Assembly (NCBI RefSeq): GCF_030540835.1
Contig: NZ_JAUOEK010000084.1
Span: 62,001-126,000 of the forward strand
Direction of reading: 5' to 3'
From: Flavivirga aquimarina
Lineage (GTDB): Bacteria; Bacteroidota; Bacteroidia; Flavobacteriales; Flavobacteriaceae
Length of the DNA stretch: 64,000 bases
A program made the translations under genes and the position numbers. The notes under the pieces were generated by a model. The model ran no database searches and was not told where the DNA came from. It saw nothing but the letters and a program-made list of their open reading frames with translations. This document shows, one piece after another, positions 25,449 to 33,063 of this stretch; position 1 is the first letter of the stretch; every line of letters starts with the position of its first letter.

Positions 25449-25583
25449 TTGTGCTACAACGAGCTTGTATAAGATTGCGTGGTTAAGCAACGAATTTAGT
25501 AAATACAAACCGAATAGAAACCCGAGAGGATTTTTGTAAGTAGTCTTGTGCCAACAATTAATTTTATACGACTTACCACACGT
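25449..25583. repeat. Imperfect ~125-bp repeat, copy A
   Basis: This segment can be aligned by eye along its length with 27070-27208. Shared blocks are GTTAAGC/ATTAAGC, AACGAATTTAGTAAA against ACTAACTTACTAAA, and GTAGTCT...CCAACAATTA against GTAGGCT...CCAAGCAATTA, then TTTTATACG against TTTTTACACG. Its outer parts are partly self-complementary (GTATAAGA near the left end, TTTTATAC near the right). It ends within the last codons of the minus-strand gene that follows, so it occupies the 3' end of that gene. Confidence 0.5.
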
Positions 25584-27054
25584 AACTTTTATTTATTTCC
25601 TCCTTTAATTCATTTAATTGAGATGGTTTTTTTGCAGGATTTTTTACAATTTCTCCATTTTCGTCAATTAATATGTAATAAGGATAGTAAAAAGAACCAA
25701 CTCGCTCAAGTTTTTTAATTACATCTGTTAATAGTTTTTTATTTGCTCTAATGTGATACCCTTCTAAATTGTAAAATTTTATCATCTCTTTCCAAATTTT
25801 TTCCTCACTAACTCTGCCTTCACAAATATATAGGGTTTCCATATTTTTAGATTTAAGAAGCGCATTTAAACTGTCTTTATATTGAAATTCTTTTTTACAG
25901 GGAGTACACCAAGTTCCCCAAATATCTACAAAGACTTTTTTCCCCTTTAAGATTTTAATTAATTCCTCAAAAGTATTAATGTTCTTATAGTTTTCAACGT
26001 ACTTGATTTCGTTGTTGATGCTAGATTCTGAAATCTTGCGGTGAAAATCTATGATAGGTTGTATATTACCGATTAAATGTTCAGTATAGCTGCTATTTGG
26101 ATACTCTTTGTTGAAATTTTCATAAAGCATAATTAATTCTTTAGAGTTTTTTTTGTTTACATAGCTATTGCTTAAGATATAGGTGGCATAATAATATTCT
26201 AATGATTTTCCTTTTAAATATTTTTTTGCCTTGTTTATATTGTATGAATGAATTTTTCCTTTCTCAAAATTATCAAAGTTAACCGTATCAGAATTTAATT
26301 GACAGACATTTATATAACTTTCCATCAGGGGAAATGACCAAGGTGTGGAAATGTTAAATGAGTCAGTCGGTTGAGTTTGTTCAAATATCCTTTTCCAAAT
26401 GCCTAAGATTTGAGCGTTTTGAGTTTCAGTACTATCTAAATGTTTTTTATATCGCATTGCTGCAATTTCAGCTTCTAAAGCTGAGTAGTAGTATTTTCTG
26501 TCTAATTCTGCTAAATCATAAAACTTCTTGTTTATTTTTTGTTTTTCTAGCTGTTTTTGGAATTCTGTTAGTTCTTTTTGCTTTCGAGTATTTATTTTTG
26601 ATGATATGGATGATAAAATCGAATCTTTTAACAGCTCATTAGACATACTAAGAACATGAAATTCTGGAAGAGCGAATGAATTGTATAAGTTTTGGGCTTG
26701 GCTGGACGTTGTACCTTTTATATTAACTTTTTTGTCCTTTGTTGTCAAATCGAAGTCAATTTCGTATTCTTTACCTGGTTCAACCAACAATACCGCCGAA
26801 GTTTGTTTGGGTATATATAATGTCACAAACGATGCTAAGTCGGATTTCATAGAAATCGTGAAATTGCCTAAAGAATCAGGTTCTACTGATTTTTTAGTTC
26901 CATAAAACCAAGTTCCATCGACTGGTACTGTAAATTCAATTTTATCTGGGATACTTCCATTAATTTTTCCACTGATTATTATTTTATCATTTTTTTTTGA
27001 ACAGCCAATAAGTCCAATTATTAGAATTGCTATAAATATTCTTTGTATTCTCAT
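25573..27054 (-). CDS. TlpA-like thiol-disulfide lipoprotein with N-terminal DUF4369
   Basis: The 493-residue precursor has a lipoprotein signal peptide ending LIGC (cysteine about residue 18). An N-terminal DUF4369-like beta domain comes next (ISGKINGSIPDKIEFTVPVDG), then a long helical, lysine-rich middle. A C-terminal thioredoxin-like domain carries the redox pair WCTPC (C383, C386) with the cis-proline region SFYYPYYILID. Such proteins reduce or rearrange disulfides in the periplasm, often for cytochrome c maturation or stress. It lies alone between two copies of an imperfect repeat, which suggests it was acquired as a unit. Confidence 0.88.
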   Translation of the reverse strand: MRIQRIFIAILIIGLIGCSKKNDKIIISGKINGSIPDKIEFTVPVDGTWFYGTKKSVEPDSLGNFTISMKSDLASFVTLYIPKQTSAVLLVEPGKEYEIDFDLTTKDKKVNIKGTTSSQAQNLYNSFALPEFHVLSMSNELLKDSILSSISSKINTRKQKELTEFQKQLEKQKINKKFYDLAELDRKYYYSALEAEIAAMRYKKHLDSTETQNAQILGIWKRIFEQTQPTDSFNISTPWSFPLMESYINVCQLNSDTVNFDNFEKGKIHSYNINKAKKYLKGKSLEYYYATYILSNSYVNKKNSKELIMLYENFNKEYPNSSYTEHLIGNIQPIIDFHRKISESSINNEIKYVENYKNINTFEELIKILKGKKVFVDIWGTWCTPCKKEFQYKDSLNALLKSKNMETLYICEGRVSEEKIWKEMIKFYNLEGYHIRANKKLLTDVIKKLERVGSFYYPYYILIDENGEIVKNPAKKPSQLNELKEEINKSYVW

Positions 27055-27069
27055 TTTTGTAATGTGATA

Positions 27070-27208
27070 ACAGTTGTGTGTAAGGATAGTTATGTGATTA
27101 AGCTACTAACTTACTAAAAATGAAACGAACCAGAGGAAAATCTGCATTATTTTCCAGTAGGCTAAAACCAAGCAATTATTTTTACACGGTATTACTTGCT
27201 GTTATTTT
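27070..27208. repeat. Imperfect ~125-bp repeat, copy B
   Basis: This is the counterpart of copy A at 25449-25583, lying at the 3' end of the next minus-strand gene. Its ends are inverted: ATAACAG near 27067 pairs with CTGTTAT at 27198-27204, and GTGTAA pairs with TTACAC inside them. The arrangement, a repeat with inverted ends after each short gene on the same strand, is like integron cassettes, but the canonical core sites (RYYYAAC and GTTRRRY) are not convincingly present. Confidence 0.5.
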
Positions 27209-27561
27209 TTAATTAATTGGATTGAGACACTTTTTAGCCATTTTATTATTACTTTTTATATACCCATAGTTTCCATAAAGCCCTTTTAGGCGCATTGTGT
27301 CATTTTTCATTATTATGGTGTCCTTTTCCCATCTTTTTTCCCAATAAATGATGCCCTTTTTTAAAATTCCAACTGCATTATAAATTGATCCGTTCTTATC
27401 AACACGACATTGATAAACGAAATTATTGGGTTTTATTTCTATCCATAACCATTGTTTCTGGAAATTCCTACATTCCAGTAATATCTTTATCTTTAATTTT
27501 ACGTGTTGAAGAGCACCCAATTAAGGTTAAGATAAATATTAAAATTATAAAGTTTTTCATA
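27209..27561 (-). pseudogene. Frameshifted small lipoprotein gene
   Basis: An ATG at 27561 starts a 30-codon frame that is a clear lipoprotein signal peptide (MKNFIILIFILTLIGCSS) and then stops at TAG (27469-27471). The remaining body lies in another frame, from about 27475 to the stop at 27209 (FQKQWLWIEIKPNNFVYQC and on to KKCLNPIN). Joined by a one-base change near 27470 they would give a lipoprotein of about 115 residues. Alone, the second frame has a poor start (MGALQHVKLKIKILLE). So the gene is broken by an indel, or the sequence has an error. I do not recognise the family. Confidence 0.65.
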
Positions 27562-27601
27562 GGGTTTTAATTAATTATAGGTAACGTATGAATATGTTCA
27601 C

Positions 27602-27633
27602 TGGTGTATAAACCCTTTATTATATATACACCA
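27602..27633. repeat. Inverted repeat downstream of purL
   Basis: Arms TGGTGTATA (27602-27610) and TATACACCA (27625-27633) are exact with a 14-nt loop. A second small hairpin (TGCCC/GGGCA, about 27638-27659) lies beside it. Either could end the purL transcript on the minus strand, though neither has a clean T-run. Confidence 0.4.
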
Positions 27634-27688
27634 AATATGCCCTATTTAAAAAAAGGGCAATTTGCAACATGTTTACTTATAGTTAAAT

Positions 27689-30600
27689 TTATTTATTTTC
27701 AATCCACTTTCTAGCATTAACGAAAGCTTCCAGCCATGGAGACACTTCGTCTTTACGTCCATCAGGGTAATTAGCCCAGTTCCATTGGAATGTAGAACGC
27801 TCAATATGTGGCATCGTTACTAAATGTCTTCCTGTTTTATCACTCATCATAGCAGTGTTAAAATCTGATCCATTTGGATTATGTGGATAGCCTTCATAAC
27901 CGTATTTTGCAACGATATTGTATTGATCTTCTGTATATGGTAAATTAAATTTTCCTTCACCATGAGAAATCCAAACTCCTAAAGTACTTCCTGCAAGTGT
28001 AGAAAGCATTACAGAATTGTTTTCCTGAATTTTAACAGATGTGAATGAACTTTCGTGTTTGTTAGATTCGTTATGAATCATTTTTCCATGAACATCATGT
28101 TCTGGGTTTATTAAATCTAATTCCATCCAAAGTTGACATCCATTACAAATTCCAACAGATAACGTATCTTCTCTAGCAAAGAAATCTTTAATGACTTTGT
28201 TTGCCTTTTCGTTATATTTAATGGCACCAGCCCAACCTTTAGCAGAACCTAAAACATCGGAGTTACTAAAACCTCCAACAGCTCCTAAAAACTGAATATC
28301 TTCAAGAGTTTCACGACCAGAAATTAAATCGGTCATGTGCACATCTTTTACATCAAAACCAGCTAAATACATGGCGTTTGCCATTTCTCGTTCTGAATTA
28401 CTTCCTTTTTCACGAAGTATGGCAGCTTTTGGACGCCTTGTCTCCTCGAGCGTAGTCGAGAGGTTGTCAAGTTTTCCTGTAAAATGTTTTGGGAATGTAT
28501 ATTGTAAAGGTTGATTTTTGTAATTATTGAATCTATCTTCAGCTAAATTATTGACTGTTTGCTTTTGATCTAGTAAAAAAGATGTTTTATACCAAACATC
28601 ACGTAATCTAGAAACCGTCATTGTGAATACTTCAGCATTATTAATAATACTTAAAGTATCATTTTCTGTTACTTTTCCAATATTATGGAATTCAATATTA
28701 GCTTCTGTTAAAACTGATTCAATAGAAGAATCTTTAGCTTGAATAACAATCCCTGAATTTTCAGCAAATACTATTTTAAATGTATCTTTTTCGTTTAAAG
28801 AAGATAGGTCTAATTCTGCTCCCGTATTCACATCGGCAAAACAAAGTTCTAGTAAGGTTGTAATTAACCCACCTGAAGCGACATCATGTCCTGCAACGAT
28901 TTGTTCGTTAACAATTAAACTTTGTATGGTATTGAATACATTTTTTACATAAGCAGCATCTTTAACATTAGGCGCGTCGTTTCCTATTTTGTTAAGTACT
29001 TGAGCAAAAGAACTACCTCCTAATTTAAAATCATCCTGAGAGATATTGATATAATAAATATCACCACTATTTTTCTTAAAAACGGGTTCTACAATTTTAT
29101 TTATATCGTTACAATTTGCTCCTGCAGAAATAATAACCGTACCTGGAGAGATAACTTCTTCATTTGGGTATTTTTGTTTCATTGAAAGCGAATCTTTTCC
29201 TGTTGGCACATTGATTCCTAAATCGATAGCAAACTCCGAAACCGCTTTTACAGCTTCGTATAAACGAGCATCTTCACCTTCATTTTTACAAGGCCACATC
29301 CAGTTTGCAGATAATGACACATTTTGTAATCCATCTTTTAAAGGTGCCCAGATAAGATTTGTTAAAGCTTCTGTGATTGAATTTCTACTACCAGCTACAG
29401 GGTTAATTAACCCAGAAATAGGGGAGTGTCCAATCGAAGTTGCAATACCTTCTTTTCCTTTATAATCTAATGCCATAACGCCAACATTGTTTAAAGGTAA
29501 TTGTAAAGGTCCTGCACATTGTTGTTTGGCTACTTTGCCACCAACGCAACGGTCTACTTTGTTTGTTAACCAATCTTTACAAGCTACGGCTTCTAATTGT
29601 AATACCTGATCTAGATAGTTATAAAATTCATCAGCATTATAACTAACATCACTATAGTTTCTTGTTACCGTTTTATCGGTCATGATTGTTTTTGGCGAAC
29701 TTCCAAACATATCTTCCATGGCTAAATCCATAGGTTTGTTGCCTTTGGTTTTAGATTGGAATGTAAATCTATCGTCTCCTGTAACATCACCAACAGTGTA
29801 CATTGGTGAACGTTCTCGATCTGCAATTTTGTTAAGTGTATCTATATGTTTTTCAGAAATCACTAAGCCCATACGTTCTTGAGACTCGTTCCCGATTATT
29901 TCTTTGTCTGATAATGTTGGATCACCAACAGGTAAGGCATCTAAATCTATTTTTCCACCAGTATCTTCAACTAATTCAGAAAGACAGTTTAAGTGGCCTC
30001 CAGCACCATGATCGTGAATTGAAACGATGAAATTTTCATCACTTTCCACCATACCACGAACGGCATTAGCAGCACGTTTTTGCATTTCCGGATTAGAACG
30101 CTGTACGGCATTTAATTCGATTCCTGAAGCGAATTCACCAGTATCTGCTGAAGATACTGCTGCACCTCCCATACCAATACGGTAATTTTCACCACCAAGA
30201 ATTACTATTTTATCACCTGTTTTTGGTGTATCTTTTAGAGCTTGTTCTGCTTTTCCATACCCAATACCGCCTGCTTGCATGATAACTTTATCGAAACCAA
30301 TTTTACGAGCATCTTCCTCGTGTTCGAAAGTTAAAACAGAGCCACAAATAAGGGGCTGTCCGAATTTGTTTCCAAAATCTGAAGCGCCATTAGACGCTTT
30401 TATTAAAATATCCATAGGGGTTTGGTATAACCAATCGCGTTCTTCAACAGCTTTTTCCCAAGGCTTGCCCTGAGCGGAGTCGAATGAGTCTTCTAAACGC
30501 GAGTAAGAGGTCATATAAACCGCAGTTCCGGCTAAAGGTATAGAGCCTTTTCCACCGGCAAGTCTATCTCTAATTTCTCCACCTGAACCCGTTGCAGCAC

Positions 30601-31378
30601 CGTTAAAGGGCTCAACAGTAGTTGGGAAATTGTGTGTTTCTGCTTTAAGCGAAATAACAGATTCAAATTCTTCTGTAGTATAGTAGTCTGGAATATCTGC
30701 TCGTTTTGGAGCAAACTGTTCTACTTTCGGGCCTTTCACGAAAGCCACATTATCTTTATATGCAGATATAATATCGTTTGGATTTGCTTCCGATGTTTGT
30801 CTAATCATCTTAAATAAAGATAAAGGCTTTTCTTCTCCATCAATAACAAATGTGCCGTTAAAGATTTTGTGTCGACAGTGTTCTGAGTTTACTTGCGAAA
30901 ATCCGAAAACTTCAGAGTCGGTTAATGGTCTGCCAATTTTTTTAGAAACACCTTCTAAATATTCAACTTCTTCGTCACTTAATGATAATCCTTCTTGTTG
31001 ATTGTAAGCTGAAATATCTTCAATATCTAGAATCGCTTCTGGGTGAATATCAATCGTAAAGGAATTTTGATTTAACCCATTGAATTTCTCTGAAATCATT
31101 GGATCAAATGTTTTAAAATCTTCAGAAACGGCATCGAATTCTTCAATTCTAATAATGCCAGTAATCCCCATATTTTGAGTGATTTCAACAGCGTTGGTAC
31201 TCCATGGGGTTATCATCGCGGCACGTGGACCAACAAAAAAAGCATCTAAAGATGCTTGTTCTATTTTTGGCTGGTTGCCAAATAACCATACTAATTTTGA
31301 GGTTGTTTCGGTTGATAATTCTTTTGTTGTTTGAACGGCAAATACTTTACCGGTTACGTTTCCAAAGAAATGAATCAT
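27689..31378 (-). CDS. purL: Phosphoribosylformylglycinamidine synthase, large single-chain type
   Basis: A 1229-residue enzyme of purine synthesis that converts FGAR to FGAM using glutamine and ATP. It has the full single-chain layout: N-terminal PurS-like region, two synthetase halves (SLKAETHNFPTTVEPFNGAATGSGGEIRD and the later GIATSIGHSPISGLINPVAGS), and a C-terminal glutaminase domain with the nucleophile in GICNGCQLWMEL. Two short stretches are unlike the family and match dispersed palindromic repeats: about residues 297-305 (DSFDSAQGK) and 971-980 (near LDNLSTTLEE), both in frame. The minus-strand TAAATTTG (plus positions 31412-31419) is a fitting -7 element. It is probably monocistronic. 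Confidence 0.97.
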   Translation of the reverse strand: MIHFFGNVTGKVFAVQTTKELSTETTSKLVWLFGNQPKIEQASLDAFFVGPRAAMITPWSTNAVEITQNMGITGIIRIEEFDAVSEDFKTFDPMISEKFNGLNQNSFTIDIHPEAILDIEDISAYNQQEGLSLSDEEVEYLEGVSKKIGRPLTDSEVFGFSQVNSEHCRHKIFNGTFVIDGEEKPLSLFKMIRQTSEANPNDIISAYKDNVAFVKGPKVEQFAPKRADIPDYYTTEEFESVISLKAETHNFPTTVEPFNGAATGSGGEIRDRLAGGKGSIPLAGTAVYMTSYSRLEDSFDSAQGKPWEKAVEERDWLYQTPMDILIKASNGASDFGNKFGQPLICGSVLTFEHEEDARKIGFDKVIMQAGGIGYGKAEQALKDTPKTGDKIVILGGENYRIGMGGAAVSSADTGEFASGIELNAVQRSNPEMQKRAANAVRGMVESDENFIVSIHDHGAGGHLNCLSELVEDTGGKIDLDALPVGDPTLSDKEIIGNESQERMGLVISEKHIDTLNKIADRERSPMYTVGDVTGDDRFTFQSKTKGNKPMDLAMEDMFGSSPKTIMTDKTVTRNYSDVSYNADEFYNYLDQVLQLEAVACKDWLTNKVDRCVGGKVAKQQCAGPLQLPLNNVGVMALDYKGKEGIATSIGHSPISGLINPVAGSRNSITEALTNLIWAPLKDGLQNVSLSANWMWPCKNEGEDARLYEAVKAVSEFAIDLGINVPTGKDSLSMKQKYPNEEVISPGTVIISAGANCNDINKIVEPVFKKNSGDIYYINISQDDFKLGGSSFAQVLNKIGNDAPNVKDAAYVKNVFNTIQSLIVNEQIVAGHDVASGGLITTLLELCFADVNTGAELDLSSLNEKDTFKIVFAENSGIVIQAKDSSIESVLTEANIEFHNIGKVTENDTLSIINNAEVFTMTVSRLRDVWYKTSFLLDQKQTVNNLAEDRFNNYKNQPLQYTFPKHFTGKLDNLSTTLEETRRPKAAILREKGSNSEREMANAMYLAGFDVKDVHMTDLISGRETLEDIQFLGAVGGFSNSDVLGSAKGWAGAIKYNEKANKVIKDFFAREDTLSVGICNGCQLWMELDLINPEHDVHGKMIHNESNKHESSFTSVKIQENNSVMLSTLAGSTLGVWISHGEGKFNLPYTEDQYNIVAKYGYEGYPHNPNGSDFNTAMMSDKTGRHLVTMPHIERSTFQWNWANYPDGRKDEVSPWLEAFVNARKWIENK
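28441..28468. repeat. Palindromic repeat inside purL, second site
   Basis: The sequence CTCCTCGAGCGTAGTCGAGAG is a near-perfect hairpin of the type CTCTCGACTACGCTCGAGG that recurs in flavobacterial intergenic DNA. It is read in frame as part of NLSTTLEETR, in the linker just before the glutaminase domain. Confidence 0.7.
30462..30488. repeat. Palindromic repeat inside purL, first site
   Basis: On the minus strand the sequence reads TTCGACTCCGCTCAGGGCAA, the core of the dispersed TTCGACTNCGCTCAG repeat family. It encodes FDSAQGK between SRLED and PWEKAVEERDW, where I would expect family members to have only a residue or two. Confidence 0.7.
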
Positions 31379-31509
31379 TATGTATTGATTTGTGTGTGTT
31401 TAAAGAAAGTGCAAATTTACTTCTTTTTAGTCGAATTTCTTGTAAAAATATAATGCGTAAAATAGATAGTTATTCACGAGGTTTTAAACATAGGGAATTG
31501 TTCTGTTTT

Positions 31510-31538
31510 ATAAAAAAAATGCAAACCATTTGGTTTGC
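31510..31538 (-). terminator. Terminator of the small 56-codon gene
   Basis: An exact 8-bp stem (GCAAACCA at 31521-31528, TGGTTTGC at 31531-31538) is followed on the minus strand by eight T residues. It lies 41 bp after the stop of the small gene. Confidence 0.8.
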
Positions 31539-31578
31539 GTTTATCTCGTTATTTTATATAGGTTGTAAATAGCTGTTT

Positions 31579-31749
31579 TTAAATAGGGAGTGTTTTAATT
31601 TTGCTTAATGTTTTTTTTGCTAATTCTATTTTTTCCGGGAACAATTCTTTTCCTTTAATATCTTTGGCAATACTAGATATCCTCTCTTTTGTCGTTTTAG
31701 ACATAGAAAGCACTCTTGTTGCTTTTAATATATGTTTTTTTTGTTCCAT
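31579..31749 (-). CDS. Small basic protein next to the DUF6934 gene, hypothetical (56 aa)
   Basis: An ATG-started frame of 56 codons encodes a lysine-rich, helical protein (MEQKKHILKATRVLSMSKTT ... ELAKKTLSKIKTLPI). It begins 28 bp after the stop of the DUF6934 gene on the same strand and is followed by a clear terminator, so it is very likely a real gene and the second of an operon. I recognise no domain. The pairing of a small protein with a ~200-residue partner resembles toxin-antitoxin operons, but nothing in either sequence proves this. Confidence 0.65.
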   Translation of the reverse strand: MEQKKHILKATRVLSMSKTTKERISSIAKDIKGKELFPEKIELAKKTLSKIKTLPI

Positions 31750-31777
31750 GCAACTTTATTTACTATACAAATTTAAC

Positions 31778-32431
31778 TTATTTTTTCTTAAAAACCAAAA
31801 TGCCAATATATTCATTTTCAGATGTATACTGTGATAATGAGCTTGTGTTTTCGTTGGTTAATCCAAAAAACATATAGGTTTTACTTAGCTTATCTAAATT
31901 TCTGTCTAGATAGTATCTGTAAGTTTTAATTCTTCTGTTAAAATTTTTACAAACAGTTTCACAATTTTTTTTGCAATTGGATTCACAAAGTTTTTTAAAA
32001 TCATCTTTACTATCGCTACCCTGAACCCAAATAGCAGCATCTTCATTTTCTTTAAAGAATTTGGGAATCGTATTTAATACGGTGCTAAATACTTTTCTCA
32101 TATCACCATTATTGCTATTTGAATAATCAAAGATGTTACCATTATCTTCATTGTAGTCTCCAAACCCTAAATTATAGATAACTTTCCCTTTTCTTTTAGC
32201 TACTGGCGTATATTCGATGGCTTTAATTATCGATTTGTGTCCTTTGCTTTCAAATAGGTACTGAATTTTTCTTGTTTCAGACTCGAGAAGTTCTGTTTTA
32301 TAAGCAGGTATGCTGTTCAAAATTTGGTGACTTTTATACTCAAAGGTAATGCTTTTTCTTATTCCTGCCTTTCGTCTGCGCTCAAGATAAACTACGGCAG
32401 GAATCTTGTAAATTGTAATATAATTCATCAA
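31778..32431 (-). CDS. DUF6934 family protein
   Basis: The 217-residue protein carries the block VIYNLGFGDYNEDNGNIFDYSNSNNGDMRKVFSTVLNTIPKFF and then AAIWVQGSDS, which is the signature of DUF6934, a Bacteroidota family of unknown function often found with a small neighbouring gene. A cysteine cluster (CESNCKKNCETVC, about residues 148-160) is unusual. Residues 10-24 (IPAVVYLERRRKAGI) are encoded by a 44-bp palindromic repeat also present in the adjacent intergenic DNA, so the N-terminus looks rebuilt by the insertion. There is no internal ATG close by, so the start is kept at 32431. Confidence 0.72.
   Translation of the reverse strand: MMNYITIYKIPAVVYLERRRKAGIRKSITFEYKSHQILNSIPAYKTELLESETRKIQYLFESKGHKSIIKAIEYTPVAKRKGKVIYNLGFGDYNEDNGNIFDYSNSNNGDMRKVFSTVLNTIPKFFKENEDAAIWVQGSDSKDDFKKLCESNCKKNCETVCKNFNRRIKTYRYYLDRNLDKLSKTYMFFGLTNENTSSLSQYTSENEYIGILVFKKK
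32361..32404. repeat. 44-bp palindromic repeat within the DUF6934 reading frame
   Basis: Ends ATTCCTGCC and GGCAGGAAT are inverted copies. In reverse orientation 43 of 44 bases match the element at 32890-32933. The whole unit is read through in the DUF6934 gene as residues 10-24. Confidence 0.88.
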
Positions 32432-33063
32432 TTTTTCTACTACAATTTAAATTTTTAGATTCGTACCCTCTCCGGTAATGATGCTATATGCTTTCTTTTA
32501 GTGTAAATTGAACCGTTATTCTGAGACTCGTGTTAAAATTTAACTAGCGTAAGCAATGACGTAGTCGAAATGATAGTTCCATTGTCCTCCTGAGCGCAGT
32601 CGAAGGACTTGTTAGTTATTACCTTTAAAGCGTTTCGTTAAGCTTCGCTAGGTATCTTCAATATAAAATACATTTTATATTTCGATAATGCTCAACGTGA
32701 CATATTAGATAAATTAAAATACTGAAAAACAATTAATTATAAAATAACGTCAATGGTAGGAGCATCAAAGTGCGACATGAGAATCTGTTGAATTGAACAA
32801 AGAAGATATAGTTTTTATTGAACAGATTATCACGGTCGTTCCTCCCTCATAATGACTATAGCTTCATGGTTTAAGTTACTATCTATGAGATTCCTGCCGT
32901 AGTTTATCTTGAGCGAAGACGAAAGGCAGGAATGACAAAACATTGTTCAATTTATAAGATTCCTCCTCGTGCCTCGATCGGAATGACAAAACGTTACTTT
33001 TTATGAGGTTCCTACCAAAGGTTATCTTGAGCACAGACGAAAGGCAGGAATGACAAACGGTTC
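32432..33063. repeat. Gene-free region with an array of decayed palindromic repeats
   Basis: No credible gene is present. Repeats include a hairpin at 32584-32608 (GTCCT...AGGAC around CTGAGCGCAGTCGA), a 44-bp element at 32890-32933 (ATTCCTGCC...GGCAGGAAT), a diverged copy at 33008-33051, and two remnants at about 32824-32856 and 32959-32988 with the ending GGAATGACAAAA or similar. The last three units are spaced by about 55-70 bp and share the context TGAGATTCCT...AATGACAAA. The last copy abuts the stop of the fructosamine-kinase-like gene. Confidence 0.8.

Noticed and set aside
27070-27208. Classical integron attC site
   Set aside because: The ends are inverted but do not give convincing RYYYAAC and GTTRRRY core sites, and there is no integrase in the window. 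It is kept as a repeat only.
27385-27570. A 61-codon plus-strand frame
   Set aside because: It lies opposite the broken lipoprotein gene, whose signal peptide is unmistakable.
32432-33063. CRISPR array
   Set aside because: The repeats are palindromic, of different kinds and diverged, spacers are irregular, and no cas gene is present.
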